A DNA stretch of 64,000 bases from Amoebidium appalachense (GCA_963693365.1 CAVNZM010000016.1:6200001-6264000); one strand, 5' to 3'. Shown: positions 1 through 54,545, counted from the stretch's first letter. Notes: generated from the letters alone by a model not told the origin. A program made the numbers and translations.

Positions 1-316
1 TAGCATCATAAAGCGTGAACGACTGGCCGTTAAGCCCCCCCCCCCCCCCCCTCCCCCCCCCCCCCAAAATTAGCACATCTAGAATGAAAAACGAATCAGC
101 TACACACCAGAAATCAATCAAACCCAGCATAATGCTTACACCTAAAAACGAGGGAGAGCAGCTATGTGAGAGAGAAGGGAAATGAGAATAGGTAGGAAAA
201 CGCAAGCGGGGTAGGTATTGGGGACGGGTGCTGAAGGGGTGGGGGGAGGATGGGGGGGGGGGGGGGGGGGGGGGAGAGGGAGAGAGAGGGCGGAAGGGGG
301 GGGGGGAGGAGGGGGG

Positions 317-425
317 TTTTGAATGCGTCAAAAAGTACGAAGTATACAAGAACAAACGGATAACACGATGCAGAATGCAAGCCATACATAAAGAGTATGC
401 ATAATAAGCAGAGCCCATCCTCAGG
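317..425 (-). repeat. Dispersed oriented repeat, copy 1
   Basis: About 109 bp, nearly identical to 45055-45160. It reads on the minus strand from CCTGAGGATGGGCTCTGC to a CGCATTCAAAACC end that runs into a poly-C tract (poly-G on the plus strand). It lies beyond the last exon found for the zinc-finger gene and has the same orientation as that gene. Confidence 0.8.
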
Positions 426-1079
426 GGCGGCCCAGGGGAGGATGGGGGTGGGGGCGAGAGAGAGAGAGGGCGGAAGGGGGGGGGGGGGGGGGGGGGGAAA
501 GGGGGAGATGGCAGGTATGTGGTTTACGATTCAAGTCTACATAAGTGCACGAAATAGCCTAACGGGAGTATGGGGTAGTGAGGTTGTGCATGTGTGTGTG
601 TATGTGTGTGTGTGTGGGAGTGTATGTGTTTGAGTGAGTTGAGTGAGTGAGTGAGCGAGTAAGCGAGTCTCTCTCTCTCTCTCTCTCTCTCACTCTCTCA
701 CTCTCTCTCACTCTCACTCTCTCACTCTCACTCTCTCTCTCTCTCTCTGTGTGTGTGTATGTGTATGTGCACTCGCGTGCGTGCGTGTGTCTGTCCGCGT
801 GTGCCCGCGCGCGTGTGCACACAAACACGCGGGTTTTTTTCCGCGTGCAAAGTTTTTTTGTGTGGAAGTGTCTCTGTGTATGTCTGCATTTGTGTGTACA
901 CACGTTTTTCTTTTTTTTTGCGTGTGTATCTTTGTATGTGTACTTAGGCATCTGTGTGTCCCCAGGCTTTGTGTGTACCCGCGTGTATGCATGTGGTTTG
1001 AGTGAGTGAGTGAGTGAGTGAGTGTGCATCCATAGGTAAATGTGCTCCAACATGTCAGTATGTGTATGTGCACATGTGT

Positions 1080-1157
1080 TAAAGTAGTGATGGGGATAGA
1101 GGGTGCCACACACAGATCCATGTGCATTTCAAACTCCCCGTTGCTGAAACGTGCTTG
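1080..1157 (-). repeat. Duplicated exon-edge segment of the zinc-finger gene
   Basis: The minus strand here repeats, with a few substitutions, the end of the exon that stops at 1354 plus its flanking intron (1318-1395). Both contain TTTCAGCAACGGGGAGT and encode SNGE-(Y/F)-x-MHMDL. In this copy the donor GTAAGT has become GTGTGT. A partial, probably non-functional duplication spaced about 240 bp from the original. Confidence 0.75.
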
Positions 1158-1353
1158 TGTGTGTATATGTTTGTGTTTGCACACAGATATCTTTTTGTGC
1201 CCAGACTCTGTGTGTGATTGCGTGCACGTGTGTGTTTGTCTGAGAGTGTGTGTGTCTGTGCATTCATATATATTTGTGTCACACGGATGCATGTGTGCTC
1301 GTGTGCGCGACTGCTTGTTAAAGAGCAATGACAGAAATAGGATATACACTTAC

Positions 1354-11775
<10,422 letters not shown>

Positions 11776-13008
11776 GTTGACTGTTTACATCCTAACATTG
11801 GAAAGAAGGTTACCCGCGCGCAGAGGTTTGGAGTGCATTACGCACTCATGGCAAGGTTCTAAACGTGCTATCCCGAGCTACAACCAAATCATCAAGGCTT
11901 TCAAACCTTTCTCGAGACAGCCTGCTAATTCACTGGTCAACAGTAAACCCCCCTCCCAAATCTATCTCTCCCCTGGCAGCTTATCTGTTCTGCCTGTCTC
12001 GGAGATGGCGCGCAGATAATGAAAGACCAATAAGATCACCACCACGAGCACCATAAAGCGTAATATGTTTGACATTTGTATTGGTCACCTGTCAGTTGCC
12101 GGCCTCTGCCCTTCCCGGACCTTGTTGACCGTTTAAAAGGCCCGAGCAACTTCTATGATAAACATATGTATATAATATTGCTATTGCAGCAACCGGTGCA
12201 AAAATATGAATTCCCTGCCATCATCTTTCTGTATACGATATACTCTGTATGTAGGTACATATATTAGATATTACAGTAGTGCAACCGTGTACACTTCCGA
12301 TACATGGTCCCTTTGAAACTAAGTAGATGGCAAATCATGCGTGATGCAAAAGCATCCAATGACATTCTGATTTCGCACATCCCCACAAACCCGTTACGGG
12401 TTCATGAAAGACGCACATTCTCATCTGTCTAATTGTTAGAATTTGAGCTTGAGACAGTCAAACTGAGCCTTTTCGTACATTAGTCTTTGGGATTTTCCTT
12501 ATTTTATATAAAACAAATAAAGTATTTACCTTAATTCCTAATATGAGATAAATAATGCTTAGAAAAATGCTGCAAAACAATTTACTTATCTGCTTGATCA
12601 AGTTACATCCCTCCCTTCTAATGTGTTGGGAGATTACTGGGGGAAATGTTTTCCAATCAAATGCCGGCGTGCACACAAGCTTTTCGAGCCAAAAGGTGTG
12701 ATACTGATCGCTGCCAAGCCCGAAAACTTTCGGCTTTTGAAAACAAAACACTAGAAACAGCAACGTTAGAAACGGTGGTCGAAAGCGAAAAACCTGTCCA
12801 AAAAAGGGAGAAAGGGCATGGAGTTTGAATTTTTCCTCCTTCTATTGAAGCTTTGCAAGGGTTTTACTCTTGCCATCCAGGGCCTACAGAGTGGGGACAA
12901 TGAACGTGTGATCTACAAATAAGGCTGTCAAGGTTAGGAGTATCCAACTTCGTGTTTTTTCTTCGAAAAAGCCAATAGTTTAGTCATCCGCCCGTAAATC
13001 GCACAAGA
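11776..13008. promoter_or_regulatory. Divergent intergenic region, zinc-finger gene / FUSC gene
   Basis: 1.2 kb between the two start codons. Ordinary-complexity sequence with no long homopolymers, unlike the introns. No convincing TATA box is assigned; AT-rich patches are at 12160-12180 and 12235-12275. Assumed to hold both 5' UTRs and promoters. Confidence 0.4.
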
Positions 13009-35612
<22,604 letters not shown>

Positions 35613-36575
35613 CTTTAAATGACAAAAAAGTTTTGTGTATGTTGATATATAGTTTGAAGTATTGCTGATTGCGCGTGTGCATGAACAAAATTTGGGGGGT
35701 GTAGTCAGGGTATTAAAACTAAAATGGTTTAATGTGTGTGTGGCCAAACAAGCCTTTCAATGGCCTTCGGGCTGCCTTATGAGTTTTAAAGAAATCATTT
35801 ACCTATTTCATTTCCTATTTAGCTAGTATCTGGGCTTCAGTCAGTGAATGGTGTGTGAATGTGTGTGTGTGTGTGTGCCCGACGTGCGCGCACGTGTGTG
35901 CATGTGTGCGCCGCGTGTCTGTGTAAGTATATGTACGTGTGCGTGTACGTAATGTGTGTGTGCGCCCGTGCACGCATGCTGATGTCTGTGTGTATGTTTG
36001 TGTGTGTTGGACCAACGATAGATGGAGTTTTGGTGCGACTTCGGCTGCAAAAATGATCATTAGCTTCACAAGACCGCATAAATCAATTCTATAAATCAAA
36101 CTTAATGTTTAGTTTTAAAACCCTTAAACTTAAATCACTGTGATGTGATAGGTAGTGCACACATTATTGAAATGGAAGCAAGGCATACCAGGCCACTAGC
36201 CACTACCCGGTATGCATTGGGCGAATCGATCTGATCAATATGCTGATGAATTATCTTTAAAGCCCATGTCAAAATACGGCTCCCCTGACTATCGCACGCG
36301 AGGCAAAAAAAGGAAGACCTATGACAGCTTTTGGGGGGGGGTGGGGAGAGGGGGAATCATTGCTCGTTGTGAATAAACTGTTATGATACACGAAGAGACA
36401 CTGTCAGACAGATATACACTCTCCCGACAGCTCTCTGTCCGCCCCTCCCTAGGCCTCCGTCCTTATCTCTCTCTCCCCCTCCGTCCCTCCCTCCCTCCCT
36501 CAAGGTCCCTCCCTCCCTCGCTCCCTCCCTCCCTCCCTCCCTCCCTCCCCCCCCCCCCTCCCCTCTCTCTCTCTT

Positions 36576-36614
<39 letters not shown>

Positions 36615-36844
36615 TCAAAGTGCTTGTTCAACTATCTCTTGCCGGTTTCCCACCACTACCACCACCACCACCAACAATCCCACAAACAATATGGCCGTAC
36701 CTTGCGGGATTACACGGATCCAGTATTGACTGTAATGTTTTGGTCACTGTTGGAGGCACTTACTAACGACCAATTCCGGGATTAAGGATTTAATTAGCAG
36801 CCACGGGGAGGGCACAACCACATCGGCAGAGTCATTTTTTTATG
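35613..36844. other. 3' flank of the FUSC gene
   Basis: Convergent intergenic region between the FUSC stop and the aquaporin. It contains a GT-rich patch 35850-36010, an AATAAA at 36371 that may be too far to serve FUSC, and a (CCCT)n/(CT)n tract 36480-36605. No gene recognised. Confidence 0.5.
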
Positions 36845-36857
36845 GCAGAATGATTAA

Positions 36858-37148
36858 TGAATATTCTGCAAAAAAAACAGAATTTGCAAAAAGCAGAATT
36901 ATCCTGCATTGAAGCAGAAATATCACTCTGCTTTCAGCAGAACTATTCTGCATTTAGCAGAATTATTCGGCGAATAATTCTGCCTAGACGCAGAATTACT
37001 CCGCAAAAAGCAGAATTATTCTGCTTTCCACACCGAAGAACTCTGCTTATATCCAGAATAATTCTGCTTTTTGGCAGGATAATTCTGCTTTTAGCATTGA
37101 TTCTGCTGTTTGCGGAACAATTCTGCTTTCTGCAGAATAATCCTGTTC
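36858..37148. repeat. Array of degenerate palindromic GCAGAATTATTCTGC units
   Basis: About 290 bp in which AGCAGAATTATTCTGC and half-sites (CAGAA, TTCTG) recur every 15-25 bp on both strands, e.g. near 36895, 36955, 37008, 37060, 37080 and 37125. The sequence is its own reverse complement over most units. Intergenic, 3' of both FUSC and aquaporin. Confidence 0.85.
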
Positions 37149-37216
37149 GGAGCAAGTTGACTCAGCCATTATGTGGTTATCGGTTCCCGGGAACGAGCAT
37201 ATACGTATTTCGTATT

Positions 37217-37262
<46 letters not shown>

Positions 37263-37517
37263 TGGTAAGGGGCGTGCAAAAGGGGAATGTATCAGAGGAT
37301 TGCATCAAGACAAACGAGTTTGCAAACGATGTTTAACAACAAAGTTTCACCTTTAAGAATATTAGTTGGAATTCAGAAAAACACGCCCCTGTTATAAAAA
37401 GACGCATGCGGCTTTTCAAAAGACCTGTGAGTGAAGCCTTCGTACGGCACATATGATACACTTGACTACATAATCGTTTGTTGCATTGGTCCTCAATTGA
37501 GGCCCTAGAAGTTGTCT

Positions 37518-37523
37518 TTTATT
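37518..37523 (-). terminator. Poly(A) signal of the aquaporin gene
   Basis: AATAAA on the minus strand, about 95 bp after the aquaporin stop codon. This is the canonical hexamer in a plausible position. Confidence 0.6.
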
Positions 37524-37617
37524 GTCTCGTCACAGACGGTTCAAATTAGAACTAACTAATGAGTCATAATATCCACCAACTACTAATATACGGACCCAGT
37601 AGGATATAGTAGCTACT

Positions 37618-38538
37618 TTAATTTGAAGACTCGACGGCCGGGACGTCAACATTAACGTGAGATCCCCTCGGAGCAGGCTCGTCCTCACCAACCACCGTCT
37701 TCACCTTCATTGCTGTATTGGCACCAGTGTCTTCAATATCCGCGATGTGGGTCTCCTCGGGATCTACAAGGAAGTACGCAGGGAGGTAGTGGAGTGCCGC
37801 CCCCAGAGGCCCACCAACCATGGGGCCAACAAAGAAAATCCAATAGTCGCTGAAGTTGCCAGCATACACGGCCGCGGCAAAACTACGGGCGGGGTTGATG
37901 CCACAGTTTGTGACGGGAATAAGAACAAGGTGAGCGAGAAGAACAGAGAGACCGATGGCAAGTGGGGCCATAAAGGGTGCACGTCCGTTGGGCTCATTGG
38001 CTTTGGGGTCGACCGCCATGGCAAAAACGGTGAAGGTGAGGATGGCAGTGCCAAAAACTTCAAGGAGGAAACCCTGCGCGGTGCTTACGTCCGGAGAAAG
38101 CTGGTTCAGCGCAAAGTTACCGTGGCGGCGAGATGGATAAAGAGCAGAAACGAAACCAACACCAACCGTTGCACCGGCAAACTGGGCGATGATGTAGAGA
38201 ACAGCCTTGATGATGTTGTGTTTGCCAAACACGGTGAGCGCGCAGGTGACCGCCGGGTTGAGGTGACCGCCGCTGGTCGGGCCGGTGCAGTAAACCAATA
38301 CGGCGATGGAAATACCGAAGGTAAACGCGTAGACGTACTTGTCGGCGGCAGCTACAGGTGTGACTAGCTGGCCGTTTGCAGGAGTCACGGTGGATTGGTA
38401 GCCCGGCACCATCACCTCGGAGGACACAACGGTTCCTACGGTGATGAACAGGAAAAACATTATGCCGACGAACTCGGCAACAAGGGAGCGGATGAACCGC
38501 TTCGAGGTCAGGTCTTTGGGCACGCTGATGTCTACCAT
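37618..38538 (-). CDS. Aquaporin, orthodox water-selective type
   Basis: Intronless 306-residue MIP-family channel of normal length. Both half-helix motifs are present: SGGHLNPAVT (NPA at 94-96) and NCGINPARSF (NPA at 215-217). Six membrane segments are visible, with cytosolic N- and C-termini; the tail is acidic and may be regulatory. The aromatic/arginine filter reads F74, H203, C212, R218, the classical water-only set of mammalian AQP1-like channels, and C212 matches the mercury-sensitive cysteine. Asp of aquaglyceroporins (after the second NPA) is absent. The start is the first ATG after a TATA box at 38654-38645. It is unusual here in having no introns and no homopolymers. Confidence 0.95.
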   Translation of the reverse strand: MVDISVPKDLTSKRFIRSLVAEFVGIMFFLFITVGTVVSSEVMVPGYQSTVTPANGQLVTPVAAADKYVYAFTFGISIAVLVYCTGPTSGGHLNPAVTCALTVFGKHNIIKAVLYIIAQFAGATVGVGFVSALYPSRRHGNFALNQLSPDVSTAQGFLLEVFGTAILTFTVFAMAVDPKANEPNGRAPFMAPLAIGLSVLLAHLVLIPVTNCGINPARSFAAAVYAGNFSDYWIFFVGPMVGGPLGAALHYLPAYFLVDPEETHIADIEDTGANTAMKVKTVVGEDEPAPRGSHVNVDVPAVESSN

Positions 38539-38644
38539 GTTTGCGTTTAGCCTTTAAGCGGCGCTTGCAGATACCGAAAAACTACTGAAGAAGGATTCAA
38601 GCTTGCGCTGTTTAGTGTGAATGATGAGTGCCTCAAACCACGTG

Positions 38645-38654
38645 TATTTATATA
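38645..38654 (-). promoter_or_regulatory. TATA box of the aquaporin gene
   Basis: TATATAAATA on the minus strand, 107 bp upstream of the ATG, leaving a 5' UTR of roughly 75-80 bp if initiation is about 30 bp downstream. Confidence 0.7.
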
Positions 38655-38692
38655 CCAAGAGGCTGCATTCCACGAAGAAAGCCAACGTTGCG

Positions 38693-38748
38693 ATTGGATT
38701 GGTATGATTGCGATTTGATTGGTCTCAACATTGGAGAATTCGGATTGG
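38693..38748 (-). promoter_or_regulatory. Cluster of five CCAAT boxes
   Basis: CCAAT on the minus strand at 38693-38697, 38698-38702, 38718-38722, 38730-38734 and 38744-38748, 40-95 bp upstream of the TATA box. This is the expected position for NF-Y binding and suggests strong promoter activity. Confidence 0.7.
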
Positions 38749-39185
38749 TTCTAAAATTCCAATAAACTACCGACTTTTTATCATGCACATGATATCGAAT
38801 TCATTGCACTGATCCGCGCCACCGCGGTTTTGTGTGTATATTCATATAAACATCTGCGCCGTTCTTTTGATTTACTTTTTTGGATAAACTTAGTTTGCAC
38901 ACGTTCCTCGGTTCCCGGTCACCGACTGACCGCGCAGCCGGTCCGCACAACTCCGTTCAGCCGTATCATATGAAATTGTCAGCTGCAACGTGAAGTGCGG
39001 TTGTCCAACAAATTTCGGTTAACAGTATAACCAATGATATTTGAGGATCTTTTATCAGTGTGAACCACCGTCACCGTGATCGCATGACAGGCCGCACCTG
39101 TGCTGTATCAACTACGATATACGTACAACTGGGGCTTCTAGCCTCCTAGGTGACGACAAAGAGATAATAAAACTGTTTTCAAGGA

Positions 39186-39437
39186 ATGTTGCTTGTTACC
39201 TACCCGTGCCTCACCGTGACACCGTGCAGTTTACAAGTGCAACGATCACTTTTGCGGCGCTCCTACCCGGCGCGCCGCAGTCACGCAAGTCCGGGCACGT
39301 GTGTGGGCCTTGGTCGACCGAACCACGGTGACTACAATAATAACATTGCCGGGGTGGAGGCTGGAGCGAGTTGTCAGTATACGATAAATGCAACTAGCGA
39401 CCCTACGCCCAAGGGAACCATGGGGTGAGTGGGTGGT

Positions 39438-39480
<43 letters not shown>

Positions 39481-39543
39481 TCGATATCGAGGGGGGAAGG
39501 TTCCCCAGGCTGAGTCCGACTGCTGCCTCTATTTCTCCCTCTT

Positions 39544-39574
<31 letters not shown>

Positions 39575-39989
39575 TTGTACACCAGTTCCCCTCCCCCCCC
39601 CCCCCCCCCTTTCTCCCCCTTTCCCTTCCGCTACACCTAGAGCCTTCGCCCTCTTTCCCCTTGGGGGGGGGTGTCCTTACTAAGCCTAGCAGAGAGAGCC
39701 CTAGATCGATCTATTCCTTGCCACTTCGAATTCCATTCATCGCCCCCCCCCTCCCCCCTCCCCCCCCCCGCCCCCTCCCCCCCTTCCCCTCCCCTTTCTC
39801 TGAGCCTTTCCAAGCCTCCCCCTCCTATCTCTTATACTTATATTTTCTCTCACCGTCTCTCCCTCCCTCCGTCCTTCCCCGGGCCGGATCCCCCATGGTC
39901 TGGATCTCTCTCCGGACTCCCTAGATCTCCCTCCCCCCACCCCCGCCCTCCCCCCCCCCCCCCCCCCCGGCCTCTCTCTCTCTCTCTCT

Positions 39990-40047
<58 letters not shown>

Positions 40048-40688
40048 ACTCTGAGACTCTCTCTGTCCCTCTCTCTTTCCCAGCTGGGTTTCGGTCGTTG
40101 CTTTGCACCGGGGGCATGCCGAGGATGGGTACTGCTTGGGGTGGTCCCATTGTAGTATTGCATGGTTGGTAGGAGGCCTATGGCCATCTTGAATCGACGG
40201 GCCGTCTGGTGCTCTTGGGCTGGGTTGCAGTGCATTCGGTTGGTGGCCAGTGTTAGATTACTGTACGTCTCTCCTTGGTGATGATCCTGAGGGAGGGGAG
40301 CTGACTGGCCCACGTTGTGTTGTAGTTGTGGCCCAATTGTCGGAGGGTGGTGGGTAGGCCGCCTGGCACGAAGTTGTGTTGAATGGTCTGTAGGTGCTGG
40401 GGGGTGGTGGGGGCCCGGGGAAGGGGGTAGGGGTATTACTCTATTTCTCTGCCTTTCCGAGCTTTCACCTCATACCTCCCCCCCACCTATAGCTCCCCTC
40501 CCGGCATAGGTGAACCCGATTTATATAACATATTTGTGATCATGAACCACCCCTGCGATCCTGCTGATCGCGTGTTCGTGTTTGTATCGGTGTTCCAGGG
40601 TCAAGTGTATGATATTGCAATATGATGTGGGTCAGACTGTGTCACTCAGCAGCTGCAGCGTGGCGCGGCGCACTGCCTGTATAAGCCT
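39186..40688 (+). CDS. Tentative two-exon fragment of an unrecognised gene
   Basis: Exon 39186-39424 (ATG, ends at donor GTGAGT, phase 2) joins in frame to 40599-40688 (acceptor TTGTATCGGTGTTCCAG, donor GTATGTGG). The predicted start is Arg-rich (QRSLLRRSYPARRSH), like a mitochondrial presequence. The continuation has regularly spaced cysteines (SCQYTIN..., VKCMILQYDVGQTVSLSSCSVARRTACIS). No further exon was identified with confidence; a Cys-containing open stretch at 41072-41139 is a candidate. Homology not recognised. The opposite strand of the second exon is also open for about 30 codons, so strand is not certain. Confidence 0.35.
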
Positions 40689-41812
40689 GTATGTGGTTTC
40701 ACCCGCGGGGATGTGTGGGCTGAAGTCCCCCCCCCCCCCCCCGGCTCCTCCTCCTCTTTCTCCTCCTTGCCCGGCCCCGACTGTAGTCAGCTTGCACTCC
40801 CTTGCTCTCTCTTTCTCTCTCTGGGTTTCTTTTTCTCTTCTATCTTTCTTTATCCTTTCCTGATCCATCCCCGGCCCCGGCAAGTCCCTCTCTCTATCGA
40901 AACCTTGTGTTCCCTTTCTACTAAGGACCTTCATATCCATGCGAGCCTTCAGTTGCATATTCAATAGGAACGTAAAATTGCAGCTGGTTGCTCCCCCCCC
41001 CCCCCCCCCCCCCTCCCCACCCACCCACCCAGCACCACCACCACCACACACACACACACACTCGCACACGCACCCCTGTGTAATCAAATTCGGTGGCAAC
41101 GGGGAGATGAAATGTGTCGCCGGGGCTGTCACAGTATAAATTATATTAGTTGGCTTACACACATATCAATAGTGGCCTATTACTTTGTATGTTGGTCAGA
41201 ACAGGCCAAGCAAATAGCCAGTCAAAAGCGGCACATTCATCGAATAATTCATCTGATTTTACTGGTTGTGCCGGATTTCCGGAATCCTATGGGCAATTTT
41301 TTGGGACGAACCGTGCGGAAGCCTAGTTCGTGTTATAAGATCTCCTACATTTTCAAAATCTGGTTCTAGCCACATTTGAAGCACCCGTGAAAAATCTACC
41401 ATCGTAAGATCTATGCTCAACCCATTTGTACGAATATGTACAACAAATACACCGGACATCAAAGAAAAAGAGAGGAAAAAACACACCAGAAATTTAGCCT
41501 GATTCTTTCCGTTTCGTTTTTCCCCCCCCACCCACCCATTGCGAGCTACTGCGACATGCATCCGCCCCCACCCATTCTACATACTGGAACATACATGCAA
41601 AGACCACCACAAGACAAGTGTTAGAGCGGGTGGAATGAAAAAAACGTGAAAAAACGACACTGCATACCGGAAAAACTGTGTGTGTGCCGTCACGTGTGGG
41701 CTTCCCAGTTGGGGGGGAGAGGGGGGGGAAGGGGCGGGGGCTGAAGAAGTGCAGGCCTTGTCACTAATCACATACAGGTGCTGGTCACATCTCTAGCTGT
41801 AGCCTTGTGTGC
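40689..41812. other. Region 3' of TIM22, no supported gene
   Basis: Contains poly-C 40993-41013, short (CA)n, and a 100-codon minus-strand open stretch 41259-41561 without recognised homology. No clear poly(A) signal for TIM22 was found. Confidence 0.4.
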
Positions 41813-50872
<9,060 letters not shown>

Positions 50873-51724
50873 TTTCTCTATCTGTAAAGTTACTGAAGGG
50901 GGAAGCCCAAGACTAGTGGTGTATCGTAGGGTGAGTAATAAATCGGCCTGAATCTCTCCTCTTTATTGCCGTTTTATGTAAGGTCGAAACGTATTGCTGG
51001 CGAGGCCAAAGGGCAAAAACTGGACTCTACTTAAAATCCGCTGTTTTGGAAGAGCATCAACAGCTAAAAGGCGTTATTTTTCCTACACACACACGTGTCT
51101 GGAGCAGCACAGTGTGTCTGTATATTGCAGCTCGCCAGGGATATACCTGCTGTTAGAGCAACCTAATCTGCTCAAAGAATTTACTTACAGAGGTTACCTC
51201 AACATGCATACAATTACAGACACGTGCACAACCAGACTCTCTGACTGAGAGCAGGCCGCATTACCGTACACATTTCAAGCGTGTTGGGTTGGCGCCAAAA
51301 GTTGGGGTTCAATAGTGTAGATCAATTTTTCATTCTTTTTTGGTGATATGCTCTGCGTTCAGAAGACTGGTTGTTGTGTTGTATGCAAGTGTTTACTAAT
51401 AGATAGAATTACGTGTATTTGTAGGTTTTTCATTTCAGAAAGCGTGTTGTGCAGAGTTGGCATATTTTGTTGCAGATAAAAAACTTTTTTCCTTCTTTCA
51501 CGGCATCAGGATATGCATGCTGTGTAACAACCAAATGCTTTACAATTGTGAACATTTATATCTACATATTTTAGTCAAACCAACAATGGCACCCCTTCTT
51601 TTCTAATATCACAAAGCCGAGCCTCTGCGACCCAGCCAGCTTCGGCTGGCGGACTGGACTTTGACTAGATGTTGTTTTTCAATGAGGCTTTAGAAGGCTA
51701 AACATAAGGTAATCCAAGGTTAAA
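50873..51724. promoter_or_regulatory. Divergent region between TIM22 and the DnaJC28-like gene
   Basis: 850 bp between head-to-head start codons of two mitochondrial genes; ordinary complexity, no homopolymers. A shared bidirectional promoter is possible. No specific box assigned. Confidence 0.45.
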
Positions 51725-54545
51725 ATGGCCTGCCTTCTAATTAAGAGCGTGCGTATCACAAACACGCCCGTTGCAACATTGATTTTTAACAAGGGTGGGC
51801 CTGTAAGTGCACTAGCACAAGGGGTGAGGGCAAAGCATACAGCCAGAGATGCACTGAGAGGTCTGGGCCAGGTAAGGGTTAACATGTCCCTCCACTCTCC
51901 AACTATGCTCTTATAGAAAGTAGATTATATCGGTATCTTCTTTAAACATGCAAAGCAAGTTTTAAGGTTTGTGGAGATCCCTCATCTCGGAACTGAACCT
52001 AAGCTTCGCGACCCCATTGCATAACATCTCTGCTTTTCGAGGAAGAACTGGGACTAAGGGCATAACGGGACCCATATGACTAGAGATCTCTTCTGATTTT
52101 CTTTACTAAAGGAGAAGGCAGTGTCAATGCATCCTGTTCAGGGTGATCCTCACATGTGCGCACAGCCTCCCTCCTGCCCACCCACCCACCCACCCACCCT
52201 CCCTCCGTACCTCCTCCCCTCCCTCCCTCCCTCTTCCCTCCCTCCCTCCCTCCCTCCCTCACTTCCTCTCCCCCTCCCTCCCTCTCTTTCTTCCCACGCT
52301 ACAGCGCCCTCTCCCCCCCCCTCCCCCTCCCCCCCCCCCCCCCCCCCCCCCCTCCCTCCTCCTCCCCTTCCCTCCACTTCACAGTCTGTTTCTAAACAAG
52401 AGGGAGTTAGATAATTTAAAAAGACGACACATACACCTATTGCATGTGCGCACATCCTGCCCCAGACCGTCACAGGCAGACACACACGGGCTGCCTATAA
52501 GTTTAATTTTTGAAATAAAAACTGAAACACAGCAAAGCATAGGTCCGCTGCGTGATTCTTAGCCCGTATGCGTGAAAAGGATTGGTTTTATGCAAGAGAA
52601 TATCTCCCCATTGACCCCCCTCCTCCCGCCTCCCCCGTCCCCCCCTCCCCCCTCCCTCCTCCCCCTCCCCACTCCCTTCCCCGGGAAGTTCCTCCCCCCC
52701 CCCCCCCCCCCCCCCCAAAGCCTCCCCCGTCCCTCTCCCCCCCCCCCACCCCCCTCCCCCTCCCCACTCCCTTCCCCGGGAAGTTCCTCCCCCCTCCCCC
52801 CCCCCCCCCCCAAAAAAAAAAAAAAAAAAAAAAACCACCCACCCACCCTTCCTGTCTTAGCGCTTCCCCAATGTTATAATGCAAAAAATATGTACTACAG
52901 CAGAGTAAAGTCGAGCTCCATAGAATCAAGTTTATTGACAAATTTTTCTTGCACTCATGACTCTACCCCCATCTCTGATTATATTTCTTCTTCGTTTATC
53001 ACTCCGTCCTCTCACGCCATATTAACCTTGCCAGAAGCCCACCAACGGTTAATAAAACCTAGTTCATAACTTTGTACATCACTGACGTTTAACCCAACCG
53101 GGATCAAACGTAGGTGACAAGCGCAGAGGAACGTGCCAAACAGGAACGGAAAGTTGAACGTGCATCTACATTAGCCTCAAGGTGAATCCTCACGTGGCTG
53201 ATGTGTTCTTGATAACATCTAGTGTTTAATCTCACGCACCCCTCCCTGAGAGAGAGCCCCCCCCTTGCCACCCTCCCATCCCCCCCCCCCCCCCCCCTTC
53301 CCCCCCCCCGTTCCCCTTTCCTGGCTCCGGGTTTGCCTACTTACAGCATCCCAAAATTATGACTAGAAGATATGCATACTGACGTTGATGTTACTTGATA
53401 ACCTGAGATGTGCATGCCAATAACGTGAGCCGGGAAAAAAACATCACAAATATTCATGTCACTCGGTACACTGGGACATGCATTTTGAACTGGAATGTGG
53501 GCATAGTATTAGTTCATATTACTTATTACACTTTCAATGCTTTAAATCCATATACGAGCCGACTGATATAAATATTCATTTCACTCAATACACTCTAATG
53601 TGCATGTGCACCAGTATTTTTAGCCGGGATATATGCATATTGGATATTTATTTTTTGCTGGTTGCAGGTACCAAGACTACAAACTGCGCATGGAGTCTGG
53701 GGAGGACGTCACCACAGACAAGAACAGCATGTTCCAGGACGGCTTGGCCCAGCCCTCAGGTACGTATGGGGGAGGGGGGGGTCTAGTCCTACCCAGAAAT
53801 GGGCATTATTCGTTCTTAATTTTTAAACGCCTGCTCCCTTTTCCCCTTTCCCCTCTCCTCTCCCCCCCCCCCCCCCCCCCCCCCCCCGCGCCCCCCCCCC
53901 CCTCCGTGCACTTCCAGACACGCATGCTCACACACACATGCACACACGGAGAGAAGGGGGGGGGGGGGGGGGGGGAGCGAGAGAGAGAGAGAGAGAAGAG
54001 AGAGAGCGCGAAAGAGAGAAAGAGACTACATATAAAAATGCTATTGGTCATTGTCTCAAACGGGTTTTTTTTATTTTCTTACTTTTGTATTTTCATAACC
54101 GAGTGAATGTATGGGGAAAAAGGGGGGTGGGGGGAGGGGAGGGTTATTTGCGCAGCATCGTAGGATGGTTCAACAAAGCTACAGCACATTTCTGTCAGGC
54201 AACACGAGCTCTTACCCTGCTTTCTTTAACTCAGGTATCGGCATGCTCGCCGAGAGAAGAATACAGGAGGCCCTAGCAAGAGGAAAGCTTAAAAACCTTG
54301 CCGGGGAGGGTAAACCGCTTAAAGAAAAACAAAATGTGACGCACTTTGGCAATGTTGCTGATGCCGAGATGATGTCTGTGCTTGCCAGTGCTGGGGCAAA
54401 GCCAGACTTTATCGAACGAAATAACGAACTGAAAGACCGCTTGCCTGAGGTTTGTAACCCCCCCCCCCCCCCCCTCCCCGTGTGCGCGTACAAACACGCA
54501 CACACAACACACACACACACACACACAAGCACATACAGACGTGTG

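Noticed and set aside
1350-1353. TAA as the stop codon of the zinc-finger gene
   Set aside because: It overlaps a strong donor (GTAAGT) and would truncate finger 7 after its first histidine; continuation by splicing is more likely, though an isoform ending here is possible.
36857-37336. 159-codon plus-strand frame
   Set aside because: It consists of the palindromic GCAGAATTATTCTGC array read as protein, followed by (GT)n.
37657-38367. 236-codon plus-strand frame
   Set aside because: Antisense shadow of the aquaporin coding sequence.
40632-40735. Minus-strand C-terminus-like reading (GETTYRLIQAVRRATLQLLS)
   Set aside because: Its acceptor would lie in a G-run with no polypyrimidine tract; the plus-strand exon with a good acceptor is preferred, but neither is certain.
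41259-41561. 100-codon minus-strand frame 3' of TIM22
   Set aside because: No recognised motif, no splice context linking it to TIM22, which already ends with a proper C-terminus at 41813.
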